Shown: positions 32,649-41,644 of the stretch, piece after piece
Position numbering within the stretch: position 1 is the first letter of the stretch
Layout: every line of letters begins with the position of its first letter
Source of the DNA: an uncultured Clostridia bacterium
GTDB lineage: Bacteria; Bacillota; Clostridia; Christensenellales; Aristaeellaceae
Direction: 5' to 3'
Length of the DNA stretch: 64,000 nucleotides
NCBI GenBank assembly: GCA_934667105.1
Contig: CAKULG010000002.1
Location: forward strand, 151,308-215,307
Program-made: the position numbers and the translations under genes
Notes under the pieces: model-generated
Told to the model about the DNA's origin: nothing
The model's input: the letters and a program-made list of their open reading frames with translations, nothing else
Databases searched by the model: none

Positions 32649-33539
32649 TCAGGCCTCCTTCGCGCAGGATTTTTTCAGCGTCCGTAGCAGCGTCTTGCCC
32701 TGAGGCAGCCACAGCGCCAGCGCCACCGTGGCGGCGGTGAACAGCTTCAGATCGTTGGTGGGCATGCCCATCTCCAGCACCAGCGCGATAATCAGCCGGT
32801 ATACGATAGCGCCCAGAATCAGGGAAAGCAGACGGCTGAAAAAGCCGCGGCGGCCGAAGAGCACTTCGCCGATAATCAGCGAGGCCAGGCCGATTACAAT
32901 GCTGCCCGTACCCATCTGCACATCGGCGAAATTCTGGCTCTGGGCGATAAGCGCGCCGCTGAGGGCCACCAGCGCGTTGCTGATAACCAGGCCCAGAATC
33001 TTCATGGTGTCGGTGTTGATGCCCTGGGCGCGCACCATTTTCTGGTTATTGCCGGTGGCGCGGATGGCGCTGCCCAACTCGGTGCCAAAGAACCAATAAA
33101 GCGCCACGATCAGCCCCAGGGCGCACACCGCGCCAACGGCGATCATGGCCGCGTTTTTGCTCATGCCCAGCCGCTCCAGGGGCTGGAACACCGTGGGCAT
33201 CCGCAGGATGGAAAGATTGGGCATACCCATCACATGCAGATTCACCGACCAGAGGGAGATCATGGTCAGAATGCCGGAAAGCAGGGCGGGAATTTTCAAT
33301 TTGGTATGCAGCAGCCCAGTGCAGAGCCCCGCCAGGCAGCCCGCCAGCAGCGCGCACAGCGAGGCCAGATAGGGGTTTACCCCCTGGGTAATCAGCGAAC
33401 AGGCCACCGCCGCCCCCAGGGGCAGCGAGCCCTCCACCGTAAGATCGGCAATATCCAGCACGCGATAGGTAATATACACGCCAATCGTCATGACCGCCCA
33501 AAGCAGCCCCAGGGACACCGCGCCTAAAAATATCTGCAT
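32649..33539 (-). CDS. ABC transporter permease, COG4120 type
   Basis: 296 residues, about eight to nine membrane helices. DLTVEGSLPLGAAVACSLI (about residues 32-50), RATGNNQKMVRAQGINTD (about 159-176) and IVIGLASLIIGEVLFG mark the branched-chain/TrpY-like permease family. It probably homodimerises. A stem-loop in the 90-base gap separates it from the binding-protein gene. Confidence 0.88.
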   Translation of the reverse strand: MQIFLGAVSLGLLWAVMTIGVYITYRVLDIADLTVEGSLPLGAAVACSLITQGVNPYLASLCALLAGCLAGLCTGLLHTKLKIPALLSGILTMISLWSVNLHVMGMPNLSILRMPTVFQPLERLGMSKNAAMIAVGAVCALGLIVALYWFFGTELGSAIRATGNNQKMVRAQGINTDTMKILGLVISNALVALSGALIAQSQNFADVQMGTGSIVIGLASLIIGEVLFGRRGFFSRLLSLILGAIVYRLIIALVLEMGMPTNDLKLFTAATVALALWLPQGKTLLRTLKKSCAKEA

Positions 33540-33580
33540 ACGCTCAAACCCATCCTGTTCCTGTTAATTCGCAGGGAGCA

Positions 33581-33606
33581 GCGCGGGGAAGCACGCCTCC
33601 CCGCGC
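33581..33606 (-). other. Stem-loop between binding-protein and permease genes
   Basis: GCGCGGGGA pairs with TCCCCGCGC around a short loop. There is no T run, so it more likely protects the upstream mRNA end than terminates transcription. Confidence 0.55.
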
Positions 33607-33629
33607 CTTTTCCTTCATTATTTAATCCG

Positions 33630-34604
33630 TTATTCCGCCGTCGTGGTCATTTCGAAAGCGAAGGGCAGCAGATCGTCCGGAATTTCCAGGCCGATTTCAT
33701 CGGCCACGGTCTTGTTAATGGCGTATTCAAAGCCCTCGGTGGCAAAACGGATGGGCATTTCGGAAATGTCCGCGCCGCCCAGCACTTCTACCGCCATCAG
33801 GCCCGTTTCATAGCCCAGCTGGAAGTAGCTGATGCCCAGAGTGGCCAGGCCGCCGTTATACACCATGCCGGATTCGCCGCAGATTACGGGGGTTTTGCTT
33901 TCCGCCGTCACGCCGTAAATAATGGGCATGGAGGAGGCCATCACGTTATCCGTGGGCAGGTAAATGGCGTCGCACTTGCCAACCAGCTGCTGCACGGCCT
34001 GCTGCACGTCGTTGGTGTTGGTGGCGGTGCCTTCCACATAGGTCATGCCCTGGGCCTCGATAGCTTCCTTGGCCATGGCCGCCTGAATGACGGAATTGGT
34101 TTCGCCGGAGGTGAAGAGCACGCCCACCGTCTTGGCCTCGGGGGCCAGCTTCTTGAGCAGCTCGATCTGCGCGGATACGGGGTTCATATCCGAGGTGCCC
34201 GATACGTTATAGCCCGGCTTTTCATTGCTTTCAACCAGCTTGGCGGAAACGTAATCGGTGATGGCCGTGCCCAGGATCGGAATGCTCTCCGTCTTGCCTG
34301 CCATGGTGGTAGCGGCGGTGGTGGCGATGGCCAACACCAGATCGGCCTTTTCGCTGATGAAGCGATCGGCGATGGTGGCCAGGTTGGATTGGTCGCCCTG
34401 GCCGTTCTGAATATCCAGGGTAATGGTTTCGCCGTCTACAAAGCCGTTATCCTCCAGGGCCTTGACAAAGCCGTCTCGGGCGGCGTTGAGGGCCACATGG
34501 TCCATCTGCTGAATAATGCCGATCACAGGCTTGTCTTCCGCATAGGCGGCGCCGCAGGCCAAAATAAGAGTGAGGGACAGGAGCACCGCAAGCAACTTTT
34601 TCAT
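33630..34604 (-). CDS. ABC transporter substrate-binding protein (COG2984), probably for tyrosine or another aromatic amino acid
   Basis: 324 residues. An N-terminal export signal (MKKLLAVLLSLTLILAC) ends either at a weak lipobox (ILAC, Cys17) or at AYA-ED. The mature protein has VIGIIQQMDHVALNAARDGF, LVLAIATTAATTMAGKTESI, GVLFTSGETNS and YLPTDNVMASSMP, the TrpX-like pattern. TrpXYZ-type systems import aromatic amino acids. The substrate call here rests on the leader, not on the protein: specifier UAC and T-box UGGU both fit tRNA-Tyr. First gene of the operon. Confidence 0.85.
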   Translation of the reverse strand: MKKLLAVLLSLTLILACGAAYAEDKPVIGIIQQMDHVALNAARDGFVKALEDNGFVDGETITLDIQNGQGDQSNLATIADRFISEKADLVLAIATTAATTMAGKTESIPILGTAITDYVSAKLVESNEKPGYNVSGTSDMNPVSAQIELLKKLAPEAKTVGVLFTSGETNSVIQAAMAKEAIEAQGMTYVEGTATNTNDVQQAVQQLVGKCDAIYLPTDNVMASSMPIIYGVTAESKTPVICGESGMVYNGGLATLGISYFQLGYETGLMAVEVLGGADISEMPIRFATEGFEYAINKTVADEIGLEIPDDLLPFAFEMTTTAE

Positions 34605-34671
34605 GAAATCATTCCTCCAAATAAATATTTCATAAGGGGCTTGCGCCCCGTATGAGCACGCCGCGCCGGGA

Positions 34672-34950
34672 TAAAAAGAAAATCCGCCCCTGCACGATGC
34701 AGAGGGCGGATGAATTTTCATCCACGGTACCACCTCTTGTTCGCCCCGATTGCCGGAGCCTCAACGGACAACCAACATTGTCCCTCCCGGTAACGGCGGG
34801 ATTCCGGCGCGCCCTACTGCGCTTGCGCGTTTCAGGCGGCGGCTCTCGGGATGTATCTCCGGCTCCATCCTGCTTCCTTTCCAGCCCCGGAAGCTCTCTG
34901 GGAGGATGCTGTCAGCCGGCATTTTTCCCGGTCAATGCCTTTGAATGATG
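34672..34950 (-). promoter_or_regulatory. T-box leader, probably tyrosine-specific
   Basis: On the minus strand the conserved AGAGGTGGTACCGTG (34723-34737) is the T-box antiterminator sequence. It is followed by the terminator stem ATCCGCCC...GGGCGGAT (34682-34711) and a T-rich run. Stem I contains AGAGAGC, and the likely specifier context GGAGA-UAC-AUCCCGAGAGC matches the pattern seen in well-known T-boxes (GAAA-NNN-A). UAC is a tyrosine codon. The variable T-box base is U (UGGU), which pairs with a discriminator A, as in tRNA-Tyr and not tRNA-Trp (G). Confidence 0.88.
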
Positions 34951-34985
34951 CCGATTATAGAAGCATTCGCGCAAAAAGTCAAGCC
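34948..34985 (-). promoter_or_regulatory. Promoter of the T-box operon
   Basis: On the minus strand TTGACT, 17 bases, TATAAT; transcription would start just before the T-box stem I. Confidence 0.8.
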
Positions 34986-35150
34986 CTTTTCGCGGGAAAA
35001 ACAATTCGTGAACAATAGGCCGTAAAAAGTGGGAAATAAACGGATTGCCCGGCGAGCCAAAGCGAAATTTGTTAATTATTGCGGAAATGTGTAGAAATCA
35101 TTTCTTTTTTGCTGTATAATAATCGCGTGTATCGGAAAGGAGGAAAGCCC

Positions 35151-35306
35151 ATGACTTCGTATTCTTCCCCCCGCGTCGGGCGCGCCCGGCGGCCGCGGCT
35201 GAGCCTGTGGCACCGGTTCGTGCTGCTGGTGGGGTACGGCGCGCTGCTGTACGGACTGGCCCGGGCGGTGATTTATGTATTGGTTTTTCTGGAGCGAGGC
35301 GCATGA
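35151..35306 (+). CDS. Small membrane protein, unknown function
   Basis: 51 residues. A basic N-terminus (PRVGRARRPRLSLWHR) precedes one membrane segment (FVLLVGYGALLYGLARAVIYVLVFL), so the positive side stays in the cytoplasm. AAAGGAGGAAAGCCC lies before the ATG, a strong site that supports the short start; the frame opens 24 codons earlier. Its TGA overlaps the next ATG (ATGA), so it is coupled to the DUF4230 gene. A -10-like TATAAT is visible about 35 bases upstream. No family recognised. Confidence 0.7.
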   Translation: MTSYSSPRVGRARRPRLSLWHRFVLLVGYGALLYGLARAVIYVLVFLERGA

Positions 35307-35914
35307 AAAAAATCGGGAAATATCTTTTGCGGCTGCTGACGCTGACGCTGGTTACGCTGCTGGTCGTCACGCTGCTGCCCTACGCCCGGGAGTGGCTTGG
35401 CACGTTGCTGCCCGAGGGCAAATACCAGCGCGCGTCCCAGCTGCTCACCCATCAGATGGAAAAGGCGGGGGAACTGACCGCCGTGCGCCATACGGATACC
35501 GGCGTGATGACCGCGCATACGGACGCGCTGCTCATCGGAACGGTGCAGCGGGTAAGCGTTCCCTATACCTATGAAATCGGCCTGGGCTTTTCGCTGAAGG
35601 ATGTGCGCCTGACGGCCACAGAGGACGGCATCCAGGCGGCGCTGCCCGCCGTGCGCATGCTTTTTGACAGCTTCCAGGTGACGGGCGCGCCCCAGATCGA
35701 GGATTTCTGGTATCGCCTCTCTGAAACGCAATATCAAAAAATGCTGGATGAACAGGCCGCCGCCTGCCGCAGCGCCTATCTGGAAAACGACGCGCTGATG
35801 CAGGAGGCCTGGGCCGCCGCCTGCGAAACGCTGACAGGCCTGTTTCAGCAATGGTCTGGCGAGGCGCTGCCCCTTTCCTTCGTCCATACGGGCGATTCTC
35901 AAGCGCCGCAATAA
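35303..35914 (+). CDS. DUF4230 family protein, membrane anchored
   Basis: 203 residues. One N-terminal membrane helix (about residues 8-26), then an extracytoplasmic domain with the DUF4230 layout: LLTHQMEKAGELTAVRHTDT, VSVPYTYEIGLGFSLKDVRL, a strand pair with ALPAVRML, and a helical end (QEAWAAACETLTGLFQQW). Function unknown. Start is coupled to the small membrane protein by ATGA. It is convergent with sfsA, with only one base between the genes. Confidence 0.75.
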   Translation: MKKIGKYLLRLLTLTLVTLLVVTLLPYAREWLGTLLPEGKYQRASQLLTHQMEKAGELTAVRHTDTGVMTAHTDALLIGTVQRVSVPYTYEIGLGFSLKDVRLTATEDGIQAALPAVRMLFDSFQVTGAPQIEDFWYRLSETQYQKMLDEQAAACRSAYLENDALMQEAWAAACETLTGLFQQWSGEALPLSFVHTGDSQAPQ

Positions 35915-35915
35915 G

Positions 35916-36596
35916 CTAGGGCAAAACGATGGGCACAGGCGAATCCAACGTCATGCCCCGGGGTGTAACCAGGCAATCATACGCCATCAGACGCACCCCC
36001 GCTTCCCGGGCCTCGCAAAGGGCCTGGGCGAAGGCGGGGTGCGTTTTTTGATTGGGCGAAAAGGCGCGGGGGCCCTTCATCTGAATCACAAAAAGCGCCG
36101 CCGCGCCGCCTCCCGCCCGGGCGATGCAGGCCAACTCCCTCAAATGGCGCACGCCCCGCTCCGTGGGCGCGTCGGGGAAAAGGGCCAGGCCGTCTTCCTC
36201 CAGCGTGACCCCCTTCACCTCCACAAACCAATTTTTCCCCGCCGCCTCCAGATAAAAATCCAGCCGGGAATCGCCGCATTTCGTCTCGGGCCGCAGCAGC
36301 GTCAGCCCGGGAAACAGCCGGGGCAGGGCCTCCCCCGCAGCGCGGTTGGGGGCCTGGCTGTCCATGTTGATATACAGGCTTCCTTTTTCCACCGCCACCA
36401 GGTCGCAGCGGGTTTTCCGGGCGGCGTTATCCGAAACCGCCAGCGTCACCCGCGCCCCGGGAACCAGCAGTTCCCGGCAGCGGCCCGTGTTTTTCACATG
36501 GCAGATTTCCAGCCCCTCTTCCGTTTCCACCTGGGCGATAAAGCGATTGGGCCGGGTGCGGAACTCCCCCGGAATCACGCGATGATATAGCAGCAT
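35916..36596 (-). CDS. sfsA: SfsA family DNA/RNA nuclease-like protein
   Basis: 226 residues, standard length. FRTRPNRFIAQVE near the start (OB-like part), HVKNTGRCRELLVPGA, then the nuclease core with SRLDFYL (Asp) and FVEVKGVTLEEDGLALFPDAPTERG (Glu-x-Lys), a PD-(D/E)xK-like site. SfsA was first linked to maltose use in E. coli; the biochemical role is nuclease-like and not settled. It lies 2 bases after the AraC gene upstream, so both may be co-transcribed. Confidence 0.93.
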   Translation of the reverse strand: MLLYHRVIPGEFRTRPNRFIAQVETEEGLEICHVKNTGRCRELLVPGARVTLAVSDNAARKTRCDLVAVEKGSLYINMDSQAPNRAAGEALPRLFPGLTLLRPETKCGDSRLDFYLEAAGKNWFVEVKGVTLEEDGLALFPDAPTERGVRHLRELACIARAGGGAAALFVIQMKGPRAFSPNQKTHPAFAQALCEAREAGVRLMAYDCLVTPRGMTLDSPVPIVLP

Positions 36597-36598
36597 GC

Positions 36599-37363
36599 TT
36601 ACTCCTTGTATTGATAGCTGTATTGCGAGGGGGGGCAGCCCATAGCGCGCCGGAAGGCCACGGAAAAATACTTTTCATCCGTATATCCCGCCTGCCGCGC
36701 CGCCTCCCCTACGCTGTAATATCCGCTGGTAATCAGCGAAGCGGCGTGGCGCAGCCGCATAGAATTGATGTATCGCCGGGGGGATTCCCCCATCTCCTGG
36801 CGGAAGATGCGCCGCAGATACACCTCGCACACCCCCACCTCCCGGGCCAGACGGGCCACTGTCAATTCAGGCTGAGCAAAATGCGCGTCAATATATTTCA
36901 GCGCCCGACTCATCAACGGCGAACGCCTGACCAGCCGTTCGCTGCATTCCCCGTAAATTTCCGCGAACAGCGCGTAAAACAGCGCGTTGACCCGGTATTG
37001 CCGGTCGGGCCGGTTGCGAAGCCATTCGGCGTAGATCTCGGCGAACAGCGCAGCCAGGCGCTGGGGCTGTCCGGTGACGAAGCTTTCAATTTCCCGGGCG
37101 GCGCAGTTGAGCAATTCAAAATGCACCACCGTCATTTGATCCACCGACGCGACGCGCTCATAATCCACATCCGCAGGAAAAAACGTCACCGCCCCCGGCT
37201 TCATTTGGATGCGCCCCTGGGAATAGGCGATCACCGCGTCAGATTGCTCCCGGAAGGAGAGTGCGCTGAAATGCCGGTTGCTGTTCATTTTTCGAACGTT
37301 CCGCTGCTCGATGCGCAGCACGTCGATAACGCGAAAGGTCATTTCTCCATTTTCGAAAAACAC
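36599..37363 (-). CDS. AraC family regulator, probable activator of the adjacent enolase-GH13-GH10 operon
   Basis: 254 residues. The N-terminal half is a short cupin-like sensor (RIQMKPGAVTFFPADVDYER); the C-terminal half has ARLAREVGVCEVYLRRIFRQEMG and AARQAGYTDEKYFSVAFRRAMGCPPSQY, the two AraC helix-turn-helix motifs. Start taken as GTG at 37363 with AAGGGAG 10 bases upstream; an ATG at 37342 is the alternative. It is divergent from the operon at 37548, and its promoter (37426-37455) lies in the shared gap. Confidence 0.85.
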   Translation of the reverse strand: MFFENGEMTFRVIDVLRIEQRNVRKMNSNRHFSALSFREQSDAVIAYSQGRIQMKPGAVTFFPADVDYERVASVDQMTVVHFELLNCAAREIESFVTGQPQRLAALFAEIYAEWLRNRPDRQYRVNALFYALFAEIYGECSERLVRRSPLMSRALKYIDAHFAQPELTVARLAREVGVCEVYLRRIFRQEMGESPRRYINSMRLRHAASLITSGYYSVGEAARQAGYTDEKYFSVAFRRAMGCPPSQYSYQYKE

Positions 37364-37425
37364 GCGAATTTCGCTCCCTTCCCGCCGCTGTCGGGCGTGA
37401 TTTTTCTCGCCGCGGGCGCGTCTCT

Positions 37426-37455
37426 ATTATAACGCCGTCAGTTTCGTTTTTTCAA
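37426..37455 (-). promoter_or_regulatory. Promoter of the AraC-type gene
   Basis: Minus strand TTGAAA, 18 bases, TATAAT (37431-37426). It lies in the divergent gap with the enolase-superfamily operon, for which I see no clear -35 box, as expected of an activator-dependent promoter. Confidence 0.7.
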
Positions 37456-37547
37456 CCTTTCATTTCGATTTATCGGTTTCTTTTCCCGGCCAAAAGGTGT
37501 TTAATGAGGGGGACGAAGGCTTTTTCATAGAAAGGGGCGATTTTTCG

Positions 37548-38909
37548 ATGTCCGAAATCATTTCCTCCAAGATCAACCGCTGTTCCTCTCCCTCCGATCT
37601 AAAAATCACCGATATGCGCTTTGTGGATATTGACGGCGCGCCCAAACGCTGCACGATTCTGAAAATCGAAACCAATCAGGGAATCACGGGCTACGGCGAG
37701 GTGCGGGACGCCTCCAGCAAAACCTACGCCCTGATGCTCAAAAGCCGCATCCTGGGCGAAAATCCCTGCAATGTGGATAAGCTCTTTCGGAAAATCAAGC
37801 AGTTCGGCGGCCCTTCCCGCCAGGGCGGCGGCGTGAGCGGCATTGAAATCGCCCTGTGGGATTTGGCGGGCAAGGCCTACGGCGTGCCGCTGTATCAGAT
37901 GCTGGGCGGAAAATTCCGTGATACCGTGCGCGTCTATTGCGATACCGACGTGGAGGGCCGCCACACGGGCCATGATATGGGCCTGGCGCTGAAAAAGCGG
38001 ATGGAAATGGGCTTCACCTTCCTGAAAATGGATTTGGGTATCGGCCTGCTCATGGACGAGCCGGGGGCCCTCAACGCCCCCTTGGGCTTTATCGACGATA
38101 TGAAAAAATACGCGCCGCATATCCTGAACGTTCAGGGCGGCAGCGTCACGGCGGATATGGTGAAGCATCAGAAAAGCTATGATATCGTGCACACCGCCCA
38201 CCCCTTCACCGGCATCCATATCACGGAGCACGGCTTGGACCTTCTGGAAAACTATGTAAAGGAAATTCGGGATGTGATCGGCTATGAGGTGCCGCTGGCC
38301 ATCGACCATTTCGGCCACGTATGCGTGGAGGACTGCATCCGCTTCGCCCGTCGAATGGAAAAATACAACCTGGCCTGGATGGAGGATATGATTCCCTGGA
38401 TGTACACCGAGCAGTACGTCCGGCTGCGCAACAGCACGGCCATCCCCGTCTGCACAGGCGAAGATATTTACCTAAAGGAGAATTTCAAGCCCCTCCTGGA
38501 GGCGGGCGGCGTATCCGTCATTCATCCGGATATTCTCACCTGCGGCGGCGCGCTGGAACTGAAAAAGATTGCGGATATGGCGGACGAGCACGGCGTGGCC
38601 GTGGCGGTGCACATGGCGGAAAGCCCGGTGGGCTGCCTGGCGGCGGTGCAGACGGCGGCGGCCATGCAAAACGTGCTGGCGCTGGAATTTCATTCCGTGG
38701 ATGTGCCCTGGTGGGGCGATATGGTGACGGGCGTTCCCAAGCCACTGTTTGAAAACGGGTTCATCCGCGTGCCCGAAAAGCCGGGCCTGGGCTTCGACGA
38801 GTTGAACGAGGAGGTGCTGCGGGCGCACATCAATCCCAGCATCCCCGGCATGTGGGAATCCACCGACGCATGGAACAAGGAATTCTCCAACGACCGCATC
38901 TGGAACTGA
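37548..38909 (+). CDS. Enolase-superfamily sugar acid dehydratase (mandelate racemase/RspA type)
   Basis: 453 residues. N-terminal capping domain, then the barrel with WDLAGKAYGVPLYQMLGG (about 104-121), Lys-x-Asp at FLKMDLG (Lys160), Asp253 and His254 (AIDHFGH), Glu279 (MEDMIPW), Glu305 (CTGEDIY) and His355 (AVHMAESP). These are the metal ligands and bases of mannonate/gluconate-type dehydratases, which dehydrate sugar acids to 2-keto-3-deoxy acids. A long insertion at about 165-235 is unusual. First gene of the five-gene operon; the ATG at 37548 follows AAAGGGG. Exact substrate is open. Confidence 0.8.
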   Translation: MSEIISSKINRCSSPSDLKITDMRFVDIDGAPKRCTILKIETNQGITGYGEVRDASSKTYALMLKSRILGENPCNVDKLFRKIKQFGGPSRQGGGVSGIEIALWDLAGKAYGVPLYQMLGGKFRDTVRVYCDTDVEGRHTGHDMGLALKKRMEMGFTFLKMDLGIGLLMDEPGALNAPLGFIDDMKKYAPHILNVQGGSVTADMVKHQKSYDIVHTAHPFTGIHITEHGLDLLENYVKEIRDVIGYEVPLAIDHFGHVCVEDCIRFARRMEKYNLAWMEDMIPWMYTEQYVRLRNSTAIPVCTGEDIYLKENFKPLLEAGGVSVIHPDILTCGGALELKKIADMADEHGVAVAVHMAESPVGCLAAVQTAAAMQNVLALEFHSVDVPWWGDMVTGVPKPLFENGFIRVPEKPGLGFDELNEEVLRAHINPSIPGMWESTDAWNKEFSNDRIWN

Positions 38910-38932
38910 CAAGCCGAAAGGAGGGAACCGCA

Positions 38933-40276
38933 TTGAAGGATCGCGCGCTTACTGCGCCGGAGTGGCTGGCCCGCTCCGCCGTTTATCAGATCAACCCCCG
39001 CACCTTTTCCGCCGAAGGAACGCTTAGCGCCGTGGCCCGGGAAATTCCCGCGCTGCACGCCATGGGGTTCCGGGTGCTGTATCTGTGCCCCATTTTCGAG
39101 GCGGACGCTTCGGACGACACCGCCTTCTGGAGCGACCGCCAGCGCAAATCCCAAACCATGAACCCCAAAAATCCCTACCGCATGCGGGATTATTTCACCA
39201 TCGATGAAGAATACGGCGATATGGAGGATTTACGGCGGCTTATCCAGACGGCGCACGATCTGGATATGCGGGTAATTCTCGACCTGGTGTATCTGCATAT
39301 CGGCCCCAACGCCCCCGTCATCGCCCGGCACCCCGAATTTGCCAAGCAGGATGCGGAGGGCAACATCCAATACAGCCAGTGGCGCTTCCCCTCCCTGGAT
39401 TTCCGCAGCCCAGGTCTGCGGGAATATCTCTACGCCAACATGTGCTATTACATCGGCGCGCTGGATGCGGACGGCTTTCGCTGCGATGTGGGCGACGGCG
39501 TTCCCCTTGATTTCTGGGCGGAGGGCCGGGCGCGAATACAGCGTATCAAGCCCGACGCGGCGCTGATTAACGAGGGCCGCCGGGGCGATTCCCTGCGGCT
39601 GGCCTTCGACGCGCTTTACAGCTTCGATTGGCATGAAACGCTGTATCGCATCCTTGCGGGGGAAGCCCCTGCTTCCGCGCTGATGAGCGCCTGGCGAAAC
39701 GAGGAAAAACCCGAATGGCTGCTGCCTCCCGGCGGCCTGGCCCTGCGGGATCTGGATAACCACGACACCGTCACCGATTGGCCCATGCGCGCCGAAACGC
39801 TGGCCGGGCATGCGGGAATGGATTTGGCGCAGGCCCTCAATTACGCCATTGACGGCATTCCCATGGTCTATTGCGGCAACGAACTGGGAGATGAAACGGA
39901 GCTGAGCATGTTCGCCAATCGTTTCCATCCCGGCCGTTTCCACGCCACCGACCGCTCCCCTGCCGCCCAGCCCTACGCGGCGCAGCGCGCGGCCCTCATG
40001 CGCCGCCTGAACCAATGGAAGCGGGAAAGCGATGTGCTACGCTATGGCGAAACGCAATGGATCGACCATAACGCGCCCCGGCAGGCGATCTGCTTCCGCC
40101 GCGTCTGGCAGGGCAAGCAGATTTTCATGCTGGCCAATTTAAGCGCCGCTCCCTGCGCGGTAACGCCCCAGGAAGCGCCCCAGGGAAGCGCGCTGTTTGA
40201 AAACGGCTGCCGGGCGGAAAACGGCGTTTTCCATCTGGCGGGCCGGGGTTATATCATTTTCAGCCAGGAAGCCTGA
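38933..40276 (+). CDS. GH13 family glycosidase (alpha-amylase type), intracellular
   Basis: 447 residues from a TTG start at 38933, chosen because AAAGGAGG lies 8 bases before it and the protein begins LTAPEWLARSAVYQINPRTF. The four GH13 regions are visible: LDLVYLHIG, GFRCDVGDG (nucleophile Asp185), INEGRRG (acid Glu214) and DLDNHD (Asp278). The C-terminal beta domain ends in GRGYIIFSQEA. No export signal, so it acts on imported oligosaccharides. It lies 23 bases after the dehydratase gene. Confidence 0.9.
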   Translation: MKDRALTAPEWLARSAVYQINPRTFSAEGTLSAVAREIPALHAMGFRVLYLCPIFEADASDDTAFWSDRQRKSQTMNPKNPYRMRDYFTIDEEYGDMEDLRRLIQTAHDLDMRVILDLVYLHIGPNAPVIARHPEFAKQDAEGNIQYSQWRFPSLDFRSPGLREYLYANMCYYIGALDADGFRCDVGDGVPLDFWAEGRARIQRIKPDAALINEGRRGDSLRLAFDALYSFDWHETLYRILAGEAPASALMSAWRNEEKPEWLLPPGGLALRDLDNHDTVTDWPMRAETLAGHAGMDLAQALNYAIDGIPMVYCGNELGDETELSMFANRFHPGRFHATDRSPAAQPYAAQRAALMRRLNQWKRESDVLRYGETQWIDHNAPRQAICFRRVWQGKQIFMLANLSAAPCAVTPQEAPQGSALFENGCRAENGVFHLAGRGYIIFSQEA

Positions 40277-40291
40277 AAGGAGCGAGCAATC

Positions 40292-41641
40292 ATGAACCGT
40301 CTGGAATATCTCTCCGCCCCCTTTGAACGGGAGCGGGAATACCTGGAACGCCGGGCCGCCGAGGGAATTGAAGCGCGAAAGGCGGCGGGAAAGCTGCTGC
40401 TGCGCCAAAAGGACGGCGCGCCCCTGGCCGGAGCGCAGATAAGGCTGCGCCAGACAAGTCATAAATTCCTCCACGGCGGCAATATCTTCATGCTGGAGGA
40501 GCTGGAAACGCCGGAAAAGAACGCGCTGTACCGGGAGGATTTCGCCCGGGCCTTCAATCTGGCCACGCTCCCCTTCTATTGGGCCGACTTGGAGCCGCGC
40601 CCCGGCGCGCTGCGCTTTAAAAAGGACAGCGAACGCATTTATCGCCGTCCCGCCCCTGATCTTTGCCTGGAATACTGCCGGGAAAAGGGGATCACCCCCA
40701 AGCTGCATTGCCTGAACTACGATCAATGGTCCCCCGCCTGGTTAGACCCCCACGATGAGGAGAAAGTGAAGCGTCTGCTGGAAAAGCGGATTGCCGAAAT
40801 CGCGGCGCGCTACGGCGACGCCATTCACTGCATGGAAGTGATTAACGAAACGCTGTGCGGCCCTGGCGATTGGCCGGCCCAGGGCCGCCACAGCACGGAT
40901 TTCTTCTGGGCGGATGATCTGATCGAATGGTCCTTTGCCTGCGCCCGGAAATATCTGCCCCGAAACGAATTGATTATCAACGAAGCCACCGGGGACGCCT
41001 GGAACGTATATCAGCGCAGCCGCAGCCGTTATTCCATGGTCATCGAGCGGGCGCTGAAAAACGGCGCGTCCATCGACGGGATCGGTCTGCAATACCACCT
41101 GTTCCACCGCCTGGAAAACGAGGAAAAGGAAACCTGCCCCCTGCTGAGCCCGCAACGGCTCTACGCCTGCATGGATCACTACTGGAATCGTTTCCATCTG
41201 CCGCTTCAGGTGACGGAAATCACGCTGCCCGCCTATTCCGCCAGCGCCCAGGACGAGGCGGCCCAAGCCCTGCTGCTGGAAAAGCTGTACACCATCTGGT
41301 TCAGTCATCCGGCCATGGAGGCGGCGATTTATTGGAACCTGGTGGACGGCTATGCCGCCTTCGCGCCCCAGGGCGATATGACGGCGGGCGAAAATTATTT
41401 CTACGGCGGCCTGCTGCGCTTTGATTTCAGCAAAAAGCCCGCCTACGACATGCTGGTGGAGTTGTTCCAGCATCGCTGGCGCACTGAGTTGACGCTGACG
41501 GCGGACGGGCAGGGCTGCGCCGAATTCCGGGGCTTCGAAGGGGATTACACCGTGGAGATCGTCAAAAACGGCCATACCGCCCCCGGGCGCTTCCGCCTGG
41601 AAAAGGGCGCGGGCACGGCCGAAATCGTGGTGGAGGAATAA
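40292..41641 (+). CDS. GH10 family endo-beta-1,4-xylanase, intracellular
   Basis: 449 residues with no signal peptide. The catalytic acid is Glu186 in MEVINE and the nucleophile Glu309 in LQVTEITLP, with FYWADLEPRPG and GIGLQYHLFHRL in typical GH10 positions. A small C-terminal beta domain (about 400-449) follows. Intracellular GH10 enzymes cleave short xylo-oligosaccharides, including those with glucuronic acid side chains. It overlaps nothing: 15 bases from GH13, 3 bases to the next gene, AAAGGAG before the ATG. Confidence 0.9.
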   Translation: MNRLEYLSAPFEREREYLERRAAEGIEARKAAGKLLLRQKDGAPLAGAQIRLRQTSHKFLHGGNIFMLEELETPEKNALYREDFARAFNLATLPFYWADLEPRPGALRFKKDSERIYRRPAPDLCLEYCREKGITPKLHCLNYDQWSPAWLDPHDEEKVKRLLEKRIAEIAARYGDAIHCMEVINETLCGPGDWPAQGRHSTDFFWADDLIEWSFACARKYLPRNELIINEATGDAWNVYQRSRSRYSMVIERALKNGASIDGIGLQYHLFHRLENEEKETCPLLSPQRLYACMDHYWNRFHLPLQVTEITLPAYSASAQDEAAQALLLEKLYTIWFSHPAMEAAIYWNLVDGYAAFAPQGDMTAGENYFYGGLLRFDFSKKPAYDMLVELFQHRWRTELTLTADGQGCAEFRGFEGDYTVEIVKNGHTAPGRFRLEKGAGTAEIVVEE

Positions 41642-41644
41642 AAA

